In this document: one piece after another, positions 31,478 through 37,872 of the stretch
Layout: each line of letters starts with the position of its first letter
Numbering within the stretch: position 1 is the stretch's first letter
Source: a virus
Virus record (IMG/VR): IMGVR_UViG_3300009431_000059
Coordinates: 1 to 37,872 of that record
Length of the DNA: 37,872 nucleotides
Direction: 5' to 3' (one strand)
Notes under the pieces: generated by a model
What the model saw: only the letters and a program-made list of their open reading frames with translations
What the model was told of the DNA's origin: nothing
Databases searched by the model: none
Made by a program: the position numbers and the translations under genes

Positions 31478-31649
31478 AAATTTCAAACTCTGGCAAACTC
31501 TCAAAAGCTGCTCTTGTTATTGTAATCATTTCAACCTCAAACGGTTCATCTATGTCATCCAAGTCGATAAAACCTTGTAATGTTTCCTTATTTATTTCTT
31601 CTAAAATTAGATCTTTTAATTCTCCAGTTAGTATCTTAAATACTGTCAT
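31476..31649 (-). CDS. Small acidic hypothetical protein
   Basis: A 57-residue protein from ATG 31649 with AGGGAGGA upstream. Sequence is acidic and beta/alpha (MTVFKILTGELKDLILEEI ... TRAAFESLPEFEI). No family recognised. Last gene of the early operon; its stop lies in the terminator hairpin. Confidence 0.6.
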   Translation of the reverse strand: MTVFKILTGELKDLILEEINKETLQGFIDLDDIDEPFEVEMITITRAAFESLPEFEI

Positions 31650-31664
31650 TTTTTTAATTCCTCC

Positions 31665-31856
31665 CTAATATAATTTTTCTTCAGTCAAATAAACATTGAT
31701 AACTTCAGCATCATAGTGCTTTTTTCTTAGTTCCTTAACTGTGTTTTCAGCAGCTGTTTTGTTTTTCGTGATCCAGGCATCTAAGAGCTTGTCGCACATT
31801 TTATAGATGCCTTCTCTGACATATTTCTTTCTGTTTACTTTAACGGCATAATACAC
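31665..31856 (-). CDS. Small basic hypothetical protein
   Basis: A 63-residue protein from GTG 31856, overlapping the upstream stop (TAGTG), with AGGTGA as ribosome site. Helical, Lys-rich, with a segment LDAWITKNKTAAENTVKEL. Ends in a beta strand and Glu-Lys. Unknown function. Confidence 0.55.
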   Translation of the reverse strand: MYYAVKVNRKKYVREGIYKMCDKLLDAWITKNKTAAENTVKELRKKHYDAEVINVYLTEEKLY

Positions 31857-32191
31857 TATAATTCACCTACTTTCGCTATTCTTGCAAGCTTTTGATGTCT
31901 AATGCTAGATACTTTAGTTCTGCAAGCTTCACAATAGTGGTGAAGGGGTTTGTAATCAACCCCGTTTTGGCTAGTGAAACTTTCATGACATACACAGCAT
32001 TTAACTTTACTAGTGCCGTGCTTTTTTTTATTGTATTCTTTATATGCTTTAGCTACATAATTTTCAATGAGTTTTGGATTCAGTTTTATATATTTTGCTC
32101 TCATTGTTTTCTCAACTGTTTCTTCATCAATTCCTTTTGCTAATTCTGAGTATACATCGTAATACGCTTCTGGATATTTCAGTTTAGGCAT
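31856..32191 (-). CDS. Zinc-finger-like hypothetical protein
   Basis: A 111-residue protein with AAGGAGG before ATG 32191. The first 60 residues are helical; residues 65-95 hold two CxxC pairs (CCVCHESF and CEACRTKV) with HH between, a treble-clef-like zinc site. The last residues are basic. Possibly DNA or RNA binding. It sits downstream of the RecT/MBL genes. Confidence 0.6.
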   Translation of the reverse strand: MPKLKYPEAYYDVYSELAKGIDEETVEKTMRAKYIKLNPKLIENYVAKAYKEYNKKKHGTSKVKCCVCHESFTSQNGVDYKPLHHYCEACRTKVSSIRHQKLARIAKVGEL

Positions 32192-32203
32192 GATTTTACC
32201 TCC

Positions 32204-32935
32204 TTAGAATCCATACAGATCGAGGTCTAATTCCAACCCCGATCTAGCAATAACAGTTTCAATCCCTGTCTGTTCTGAGATTTCTTTTTTGAATATTTCA
32301 GAATCAGAATTTTGACTACTCAAGTGCAATAATACTATTTTGTTGCACTTACTCAAGTTATTTGAAGTGAAGAAATCTTTTAAATTTTCTAAACTCATAT
32401 GACTTTTTTTAACTCTTTTGGCGTATACTGGATGTATTTTTTCATTATTATGATTTTCTTGAAGTATTTTATCTGAATAGTTACATTCAATAAAGATATA
32501 ATTCAAATCTTTAAATTTGTATTTTAGATAGTATGTATCTGTTGCAAATAGTAATTTTTCACCTGTGCTTATTTTTTTTATTAAGAAGCCTAGAGGCTCT
32601 CTTACATCGTGTTGCACATCAAAGGGTAGTATGACGTAGCCACCTAGTGTGAATTGCTTCAAATGAGCTATCTCATGCGTTTTGTGGTTATTTATTTTTA
32701 ATGCTTCGAATGTACCTTTACTGCTGTAAATATTAATTCCTGCGAGTGCCAAAGAGTTAATTGATTTAGCATGGTCCATATGCTCATGTGTCAACAAACA
32801 TCCTTTTATTCCAGTGAAATCAAAATCAAGAGCTTTTTTTATATCTTTTATATTAACTCCCGCATCCAGAATCAGGGAATTGTCAATTATATAACAATTC
32901 CCTTTGCTGCTTGATCCCAAGATTTTGACTTGCAT
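32204..32935 (-). CDS. Metallo-beta-lactamase-fold hydrolase (YycJ/WalJ-like)
   Basis: A 243-residue protein, ATG overlapping the RecT stop (TAATG). The metal motif THEHMDH gives His50, His52, Asp54 and His55; further ligands are likely in DVQHD and ATDTYY, and HLSSQNSD. The overall pattern SSSKGNCYIIDNSLILDAG is that of YycJ/WalJ-type MBL proteins, some of which have nuclease or phosphodiesterase activity. In many low-GC phages such a gene follows RecT, so it may supply the 5' resection or processing step for RecT annealing. Confidence 0.85.
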   Translation of the reverse strand: MQVKILGSSSKGNCYIIDNSLILDAGVNIKDIKKALDFDFTGIKGCLLTHEHMDHAKSINSLALAGINIYSSKGTFEALKINNHKTHEIAHLKQFTLGGYVILPFDVQHDVREPLGFLIKKISTGEKLLFATDTYYLKYKFKDLNYIFIECNYSDKILQENHNNEKIHPVYAKRVKKSHMSLENLKDFFTSNNLSKCNKIVLLHLSSQNSDSEIFKKEISEQTGIETVIARSGLELDLDLYGF

Positions 32936-33738
32936 TAAAATCCTGCTCCATCATCTTCAAGTTGTTCTTTAGCTTCTTTCCTTTCCTGTTCTAATATTGC
33001 TTTTTTTTCTGCCTCGGAAGGTTCATTTGTTTCTTTTATTTCTCCTGTTTCTTCATCTATTATTTCAACAGCTTCTTCTTTTTCATCAATATCAATTATT
33101 TCCTTATTTGCATTTTCTTCAATTTCCTGCTCAACTGTTTTTTCTTCTTTTACTGAATTAGTAACATCGATTAATTCATCCTGAGTTGGAAGCCCACAGG
33201 AGATCTCAGGAGCACTAACTCTTATCAAAAACGCAGCAGCTCTATACATCATCATTTGCTCTGGCATTGTTTGCCACTTTGATATTTCATTACCTTTTCC
33301 ATCTTTCTTAGAATACCAACCTTCCCCTTTTGCCATCTTGATAGTAACTTTTGATCCTATTATTTTTTCTTTTGTAGATTTTTCAATTGCATAAGCAATG
33401 CAACCCCAGTCATCTTTACCTTCTATTCCTGAAAACTCAAACCTTATTGGTGAGAATCTTCCGCAACTATTAAATGTTGCTATAAGAAACTTTGACGACC
33501 ATCCAGGATTTCCTTTTACAATATATAAGTTCTGCATCACCATGAAGGGATCTGCGTTCATTCTGTGCGCCATGTTTAAAGCTATAACACAGTTAGAAAC
33601 ATTTTGTCTAAATTGCTGTGGCACTAATGTACTTGAAGCTAATAATTTTGCTGCCCTCATTGACATTTCAAAATTTTCTAAAGTATTAAACCCTGGTTGT
33701 ACTTCGTTTTTTTTAATTCCCTGAACTTCATTTCCCAT
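32935..33738 (-). CDS. recT: RecT-family single-strand annealing protein
   Basis: The start is ATG 33738, overlapping the upstream stop (TAATG) with AAGGAG 10 bases upstream; a GTG at 33747 is too near the ribosome site. 267 residues, with RecT pattern: QNVSNCVIALNMAHRMNADP, FMVMQNLYIVKGNPGWSSKF, and WQTMPEQMMMYRAAAFLIR, then GLPTQDEL. It anneals ssDNA for phage recombination. The C-terminal 60 residues are acidic and Glu-rich, a flexible tail typical of interaction with host SSB-related factors. No RecE-like exonuclease is found in the genome. Confidence 0.93.
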   Translation of the reverse strand: MGNEVQGIKKNEVQPGFNTLENFEMSMRAAKLLASSTLVPQQFRQNVSNCVIALNMAHRMNADPFMVMQNLYIVKGNPGWSSKFLIATFNSCGRFSPIRFEFSGIEGKDDWGCIAYAIEKSTKEKIIGSKVTIKMAKGEGWYSKKDGKGNEISKWQTMPEQMMMYRAAAFLIRVSAPEISCGLPTQDELIDVTNSVKEEKTVEQEIEENANKEIIDIDEKEEAVEIIDEETGEIKETNEPSEAEKKAILEQERKEAKEQLEDDGAGF

Positions 33739-35684
33739 TATTTGCACTCTCCTTCAATTTTTAATTCTTGTTGCCCTTCAACAACTTTTAAATTTATTAT
33801 TTGCGTCTCTATTTCTGGTATTTTACTTGTACTCTCTCTATTGTCAACAAAGATAGGTGCATTAATTCTATAATGATCCGACATAGTTTTAATTATATCT
33901 AACCCTATTTGAACTTTACCAGCAGAATTTACATCTTTATAAGGAACTCCTTTTAATAAAGGCACGCAAATATCATTAATTCCACCATTTATTTGAGTTT
34001 CAAAAAGCTTGAACTCAACTAACTCAAACTTATTATTTATCTTTTTTTCTAACAGCTCAACTTTTTTGATAGTGAACTGTTCAAGAAGAAAATCAATCTC
34101 TTCAAATTGCAACTTCTTGTTTGTTAATTCTTCTTGCTCATCTTGAAGTTCTTGTATCCTTTTTTGAGTTTTTTCATTTTGAGTTTTTTCATATAACTTT
34201 TCTTTTATTACATTAATTTCATTCTCAATTGTTTTAATATTTTCTTTTAAATTTAGTACAATAGAATCATTAAACAAAGATTCTGATATTGAATTAATTT
34301 TCTTTTTTAATTCAATATACTCTTTGTTCTTACTTGCATCAAATTCATCAGGTTTTTCAAGTTTTGCTTTCTGATCTGCAAGTTCTTTTTCAAGTTTTGC
34401 TTTCTGATCTGCAAGTTCTTTTTGTTTATCTTTATTCTTTCCTAAGTCTTCATTTTTCTTTTTATTTTCTGAGACTTTTGTTTTTCCAGAAACTTGAATT
34501 TCATGTATTTTACTATTTTTTTCTCTGTTAAAGTTATTTTCTAGTTTAGATAACTGTTCTTTGATGTTATTGTCAGACAATTTCTGTTTGCATGTTGGGC
34601 AAACAAATTCTTTATCCGGTTTCTCAAATTTTTCCTGCTTTAATTCAATGACTTCTTTTCTAAGTCTTTTGATCTCTTTATCTTTTACATTTATTGTTTT
34701 CTGAATAAATTCTTCAGATTCCTGCAATAAATTTATTTCATTATCTATCTGTGATATTTTATTTTCTTTTGACATAATAACTTTTTTTTCTTCATAATAA
34801 TCTTTCATATAATCATTTTTTAGATTATTCTCAAGTTCATTTAATTTATTTTTTAACTTATTTTTCTTCTGAAGTTCTAAGTCGATATTTCTCTTTTTTT
34901 CTTCTTCTGTTTTTATTTCTGCTTCTATTTTTTTAATTTCTTTTTCTTTTTCTTCTTTTTGTTTTTCTAGTAATGCAAAATCCAAACTTAAATCAATTAA
35001 TGATTTTGAAGCTTCATCAATCCTAGTCGGGATCACATCTATTTCTTTGTTTAATAATGATATTTTAGATGACACTGTTTTTTTTATATTATCAATACTT
35101 CCAAATTTTTCAAATGCAGGTAGTAGTTTTTCCAAGTCAGAATTAGATCTTATTATATCTTCATCAGTCTGAACATCAACCATATCAAATAGCATCTTTC
35201 TTGCATCTTGCCATTTAAGTATTTCTGAAAAATAATTTGTTTTTGTTACTAATTTAAAGAGGTCTTCATCACAAATATCTGCAATAAATTCATTGTATTC
35301 TTTTTTCTTTGCAGGAACATCATTTATATAATAAGTAGTTGTGTGACCTCCAAATAATTCACTTTTTGAACCTCTCGGCTTTGTCCACTTTTCTTTATAT
35401 ATTTTTTTTAGTTCTGTCTTGTTCCCATCAATCTCCAACTCACCCAACACTGCGTGCTCCAAATGGTGGATAGGGTTGTTTTTTTTATCCAGAGTTTTTA
35501 TATTGAAATCTTTCTTATCAGAACTATCTTTATCAAATAGCAGCCACGAAAAAGCATCTGCTACAGTTGTTTTGCCTGTTTCGTTATCACCTGAGATTGT
35601 TGTTTCTCCTGAGAATTTAATCTCTATTTTTTTGCATTTTTTGAAATTATTTAGGACCAGCCTATTAAGTTTTACAGTTTTCAT
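33738..35684 (-). CDS. Rad50/SbcC-like SMC ATPase
   Basis: A 648-residue SMC-type ATPase. Walker A GDNETGKTT at residues 32-40, long coiled coils on each side of a zinc hook CPTC (residues 362-365, in FVCPTCKQKL), a signature-like VNSAGKVQIGL near residue 585, and Walker B APIFVDNRE near 618. The size suits phage Rad50-like proteins without SbcD; a partner nuclease could be the MBL protein. An 11-residue unit ELADQKAKLEK is repeated twice (residues about 423-444). AGGAGG precedes ATG 35684. Confidence 0.88.
   Translation of the reverse strand: MKTVKLNRLVLNNFKKCKKIEIKFSGETTISGDNETGKTTVADAFSWLLFDKDSSDKKDFNIKTLDKKNNPIHHLEHAVLGELEIDGNKTELKKIYKEKWTKPRGSKSELFGGHTTTYYINDVPAKKKEYNEFIADICDEDLFKLVTKTNYFSEILKWQDARKMLFDMVDVQTDEDIIRSNSDLEKLLPAFEKFGSIDNIKKTVSSKISLLNKEIDVIPTRIDEASKSLIDLSLDFALLEKQKEEKEKEIKKIEAEIKTEEEKKRNIDLELQKKNKLKNKLNELENNLKNDYMKDYYEEKKVIMSKENKISQIDNEINLLQESEEFIQKTINVKDKEIKRLRKEVIELKQEKFEKPDKEFVCPTCKQKLSDNNIKEQLSKLENNFNREKNSKIHEIQVSGKTKVSENKKKNEDLGKNKDKQKELADQKAKLEKELADQKAKLEKPDEFDASKNKEYIELKKKINSISESLFNDSIVLNLKENIKTIENEINVIKEKLYEKTQNEKTQKRIQELQDEQEELTNKKLQFEEIDFLLEQFTIKKVELLEKKINNKFELVEFKLFETQINGGINDICVPLLKGVPYKDVNSAGKVQIGLDIIKTMSDHYRINAPIFVDNRESTSKIPEIETQIINLKVVEGQQELKIEGECK
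34353..34418 (-). repeat. 33-bp perfect tandem duplication in the SMC coiled coil
   Basis: Two identical copies of 33 bp (34353-34385 and 34386-34418) encode 11 residues each, in frame. They extend the coiled coil by three helical turns. Perfect identity at DNA level suggests recent slippage or duplication. Confidence 0.9.
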
Positions 35685-35892
35685 TGTTGCCTCCTTTTAT
35701 TTTAAAATACATAATCAATGGATTCTTTGAACGTGTCAAAATGCCAAATACATAATCAATGGATTCTTTGAACGTGTCAAAATGCCAAATATTTACTATT
35801 TGCCCATGAATCACTTCATGAACAATGTATTTCTCTTTTTTGTAGCAATAGTATTTACTTCTTGAAGTTTCAGCTTGCCATATTTGCTTCAT
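35665..35892 (-). CDS. Small hypothetical protein with altered C-terminus
   Basis: A 75-residue protein from ATG 35892 (a GTG at 35901 is possible). It is basic and aromatic with a segment YCYKKEKYIVHEVIHGQIV. A 41-bp tandem duplication (35705-35786) shifts the frame in its C-terminus, so the last 20 residues are translated from the second copy in a new frame. Without the duplication it would end at TAA just before the SMC ribosome site. Function unknown. Confidence 0.55.
   Translation of the reverse strand: MKQIWQAETSRSKYYCYKKEKYIVHEVIHGQIVNIWHFDTFKESIDYVFGILTRSKNPLIMYFKIKGGNNENCKT
35705..35786 (-). repeat. 41-bp perfect tandem duplication
   Basis: Two identical adjacent copies, 35705-35745 and 35746-35786. 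Since 41 is not a multiple of 3 it changes the reading frame of the overlapping gene and moves its end into the SMC start. Confidence 0.92.
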
Positions 35893-35893
35893 G

Positions 35894-36070
35894 TTAATCA
35901 CAATCCTTAAGTCTTAAAATAACTTCTCCAAGTTTTCCTTCTATCCACTCAAGTTTTTGCCCTTTTTTAGGTATCCCGATATGTCGTAATACCGACACTG
36001 GTATTACACACTGTATGTTATTTGCATTTTTTGTTGCTTTGCTTACTTTCAAAACTGCACCTTTTGCCAT
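35894..36070 (-). CDS. AbrB-like DNA-binding protein
   Basis: A 58-residue protein from ATG 36070 with GGAGG upstream. It has the SpoVT/AbrB arrangement: NNIQCVIPVSVLRHIGIPKK followed by GQKLEWIEGKLGEVILRL. A second AbrB in the genome (see 31224-31376), which suggests early versus replication control. Confidence 0.78.
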   Translation of the reverse strand: MAKGAVLKVSKATKNANNIQCVIPVSVLRHIGIPKKGQKLEWIEGKLGEVILRLKDCD

Positions 36071-36074
36071 TGTT

Positions 36075-36647
36075 TTACCTCCTTTTCATTATATCAAAGT
36101 ACACTTTTGCAGCAACTTCACAGTCGTACAAAGGGTTATGAGTGCTGCCGTATTCACTGATTTCAAGATTATACTTTTCTACATAAGCATCAGGACTATC
36201 TGCTTTTTCTCCTTCTATGTCAAGTATAGTCGATAACTCGATCGGAGTGTACGGAGCTTCAAAAGCACCTATCAGGTTCAACCTCACAAGCTCTCTAAAT
36301 AGAAAAGCCTCAACAGGCTGTCCCATATGCCACAGCACTTCACATTCTGATTTATACTTCAAATAAAATTCTGCAAAGTCTTTCAACATCTCTTTGTACT
36401 CTCTTTCCATTTGTGGTTTTTTCCCAATCTGTGTATCAAATAGATTGTTTACATGTGTTACAGGAAAATCCAAAACAGGTAATACTTTCTCTTTCACCCA
36501 ATCGTCTGTTACAAACTCATTTCTAAGTCTATAGCAGACTTTATCGATCTCTTTTCCTTCTTGGTCATACACAATTACAGCAACTGCAAAAGGTTTCCCC
36601 CACAATCCGTTTGTTTCCGCGTCGATACTCATTATCTTTTTATTCAT
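36075..36647 (-). CDS. DEDDh 3'-5' exonuclease (DnaQ / Rv2179c-like)
   Basis: A 190-residue protein. Motif I SIDAETNG contains Asp9 and Glu11; motif III THNPLYDCEVA has His170 and Asp175, the DEDDh spacing; motif II is likely around HMGQPVEAFL. It may proofread or degrade RNA (Rv2179c-like). It is the second gene of the early operon, with GGAGAGG before ATG. Confidence 0.85.
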   Translation of the reverse strand: MNKKIMSIDAETNGLWGKPFAVAVIVYDQEGKEIDKVCYRLRNEFVTDDWVKEKVLPVLDFPVTHVNNLFDTQIGKKPQMEREYKEMLKDFAEFYLKYKSECEVLWHMGQPVEAFLFRELVRLNLIGAFEAPYTPIELSTILDIEGEKADSPDAYVEKYNLEISEYGSTHNPLYDCEVAAKVYFDIMKRR

Positions 36648-36718
36648 CTTAACCTCTCCTTTTTCTTAAGCTATCTCTTCAGTGCAGGGAGCTTATCTCC
36701 TACAGACTAGCCGGTTGA

Positions 36719-37011
36719 CTAGTTTCGAATCTTTATTTTTAAGATGATGTTTTTCAGCTCTTCATCATCTGCATATATAAAATCAAATTCGTGTATATGT
36801 GCTAATATTTCATATAAGTTAGTTTCTCCGCTGGCGATATTTAAAGCATTGCTTGCTTCTGTTTCAACAACTAAAGACACATCTCTGTACCAATTGTTAT
36901 TTTTTTATAAAATCTTGCGAAAGTTTTTCTGTCGTTCCTGTACAAACAAATTTCATTTCCTTTTTTCAGGAATTTCCCAAGTATATAAAGCCCTCTGTTT
37001 AGTTTTCTCAT
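36719..37011 (-). pseudogene. Early gene with a -1 frameshift at an A7 run
   Basis: ATG 37011 has AGGAG upstream and is the first gene from the early promoter. The 0 frame ends after 46 codons (stop 36871-36873), but the -1 frame continues with native codons (NNNWYRDVSLVVETEAS and on) to TAG at 36719. The switch falls in a run of seven A (36900-36906), after codons TAT AAA AAA. With one base re-read the product is about 97 residues. It may be programmed slippage, a mutation or a sequencing error. Confidence 0.65.
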
Positions 37012-37057
37012 TTTAATCATCTCCTAAGTTTTATTGACCTTCTCTCGATCTATAAGT

Positions 37058-37086
37058 ATTATACTACACCTTTTTGAAAAAAACAA
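37058..37086 (-). promoter_or_regulatory. Early operon promoter
   Basis: TTGTTT (37086-37081), 17 bases, TATAAT (37063-37058), with GGTGTAG before the -10. It is divergent from the promoter at 37136-37164; both lie in an AT-rich 150-bp region, a natural control point. Confidence 0.8.
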
Positions 37087-37135
37087 CCTTTTATTTAAAC
37101 TTTTTCATTTTTTTTAACGTTTTTTTGTTTAGCTA

Positions 37136-37164
37136 TTGCTTTTGTTAACTTTATAGAGTATAAT
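37136..37164 (+). promoter_or_regulatory. Promoter of the single plus-strand gene
   Basis: TTGCTT (37136-37141), 17 bases, TATAAT (37159-37164). The gene starts 24 bases downstream after AGGAGGT (37179-37185), whose end is only 2 bases from ATG. Confidence 0.8.
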
Positions 37165-37187
37165 ACCTATAGATTGATAGGAGGTCG

Positions 37188-37601
37188 ATGAAAACGAGAG
37201 ACAAAATGATTGAGAAATTAGAGAATAGTTCTATATCAGATTTACTAACAATGTGCCGAGCTTTAAACACTTGTGCGCACGGTTGGGCAAAAAAAGAGGA
37301 TTTAATAAATCATCTTATAGCTCATTATGATCAATTCGAAACATCTGCATCACTAGACCAACTACAAGTACAGTTAAGAGCTAGATGCAAAAACAGAAGT
37401 AATAAAATTAAGAAAATTATAAATAAATATCAACATAAATCAAGCTTGTATGAAAAAAACCTACTACAAGCAACCACAATGGGTCATTCTGCGATTTCAA
37501 AGATTGATTGGGTGAAGAAATATGCTAAAAGATTCGATGAACTATACGAGGCAGGAGAACATGATTTAAAAGAGATAGAGAAGCAATTATACAAAAACTA
37601 A
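37188..37601 (+). CDS. Hypothetical basic protein, SAP-like N-terminus
   Basis: A 137-residue protein, the only convincing plus-strand gene. Residues 14-45 (SISDLLTMCRALNTCAHGWA and then KKEDLINHLI) resemble a SAP/HeH helix-loop-helix, a DNA-binding unit; the remainder is Lys/Arg-rich and helical. It faces the early operon from a divergent promoter, so a regulator of early or lytic choice is possible. No family confirmed. Confidence 0.65.
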   Translation: MKTRDKMIEKLENSSISDLLTMCRALNTCAHGWAKKEDLINHLIAHYDQFETSASLDQLQVQLRARCKNRSNKIKKIINKYQHKSSLYEKNLLQATTMGHSAISKIDWVKKYAKRFDELYEAGEHDLKEIEKQLYKN

Positions 37602-37625
37602 AAAAGGGCTTGATGCCCTTTTTTT
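37601..37625. terminator. Bidirectional terminator between convergent genes
   Basis: AAAAAGGGC and GCCCTTTTT pair over a TTGAT loop, with T-runs on both strands. It serves the plus-strand gene and the tail-fibre gene, which converge here. Confidence 0.9.
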
Positions 37626-37872
37626 ATATTGCTGCTATTATGAAACAAAGTAATTCTTCATATCTAATCTTATATGCCTCCCCTGCTTCCTTTAAAACTG
37701 TTCCTTCCTTGTCGATGATTTCATCCCATTCATCAAAGCATAATATTCCGTAATCAAATGCATTTAGTCCTTCTTCTGAAAATGCTTTATCGACTTCTTG
37801 AGCTATTATTCCGATATGGGTTCTTGCTCCTTCTCCTTTTTCTGCAACAGCTCTTTTTAATCTGTATTTTCT
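37624..37872 (-). CDS. Tail fibre, C-terminal S74 chaperone part
   Basis: This is the C-terminal part of the fibre gene whose start lies at 1545, in frame across the circular join. It encodes the end of the S74 intramolecular chaperone, with the family pattern ARTHIGIIAQEVD followed by FSEEGLNAFDYGILCF and the closing YEELLCFIIAAI. It ends at TAA 37624-37626, inside the shared terminator. Confidence 0.88.
   Translation of the reverse strand, partial: RKYRLKRAVAEKGEGARTHIGIIAQEVDKAFSEEGLNAFDYGILCFDEWDEIIDKEGTVLKEAGEAYKIRYEELLCFIIAAI
37825..37872. repeat. Terminal direct repeat, right copy
   Basis: Matches bases 1-48 with one mismatch (37862 C versus 38 T). See the left copy. Both are coding in the same frame. 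Confidence 0.9.

Noticed and set aside
1-37872. CRISPR array
   Set aside because: No regularly spaced repeats found; the two tandem duplications have no spacers.
1-37872. Alternative genetic code (TGA as Trp)
   Set aside because: TGA ends several genes cleanly in coupled overlaps (e.g. 25712, 22769, 6248), so it acts as a stop.

Overview
The window looks like the complete genome of a small tailed phage with a contractile tail, assembled as a circle. The first 48 bases recur as the last 48 bases with one mismatch, and one tail-fibre gene runs across the join in frame. The circle would be about 37,824 bp. Base composition is strongly AT-rich, Shine-Dalgarno sequences are strong (AGGAGG-type), promoters are sigma70-like, and overlaps of the TAATG/ATGA kind are frequent. 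This suggests a low-GC host such as Fusobacteriota or Bacillota; the sequence alone does not decide which. I see no integrase, excisionase, CI-like repressor, tRNA synthetase or CRISPR array, so the lifestyle is open.

Nearly everything lies on the minus strand and reads from right to left. (1) 37.0-31.5 kb, early/recombination operon from a promoter at 37058-37086: a frameshifted small gene, a DEDDh exonuclease, an AbrB-like protein, a Rad50/SbcC-like ATPase, RecT, a metallo-beta-lactamase-fold protein and small ORFs, ending at a hairpin near 31.46 kb. One gene (37188-37601) points the other way from its own promoter. (2) 31.4-24.6 kb, replication/accessory operon from a consensus promoter at 31399-31427: AbrB, a DnaD-like initiator, a DnaC-like loader, several small zinc-knuckle proteins, a YopX protein, a VRR-NUC nuclease, a DNA methyltransferase-like protein, MazG and GNAT. 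(3) 24.56-23.9 kb, a 700-base non-coding region with its own consensus promoter, a strong terminator, a tRNA-like element and many hairpins, two capped by GNRA tetraloops; I read it as one or more structured RNAs, possibly of the large ornate phage RNA kind (ROOL/GOLLD), or something new. (4) 23.9-21.5 kb: a holin-like protein with terminator, then the small and large terminase subunits with terminator. (5) 21.5-20.3 kb: a ribbon-helix-helix regulator behind a consensus promoter flanked by direct repeats, and small genes. (6) 20.3 kb to the left end and across the join: a promoter, a leader of about 90 nt ending in an intrinsic terminator, then the 19-kb morphogenesis operon. Its order is a membrane-anchored structural protein, portal, head morphogenesis protein, a helical-hairpin protein (possibly anti-defence), a signal-peptide protein, protease-capsid fusion, connectors, a sugar-ester hydrolase, tail terminator, GH24 lysozyme, sheath, tube, frameshifting tail chaperones, tape measure, baseplate (Dit-like, plug, hub, spike, gp25, J, I) and an S74 tail fibre.

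The layout suggests that late expression is gated by antitermination at the 20.2-kb leader terminator, as with the lambda pR'-tR' pair. Capsid stoichiometry seems to be set by an internal ribosome binding site inside the protease-capsid gene, and tail chaperone ratio by a -1 frameshift. The genome also carries signs of recent change or of assembly error: a 41-bp tandem duplication that shifts a frame, a 33-bp in-frame duplication, two genes broken at A-homopolymers and one decayed small gene.
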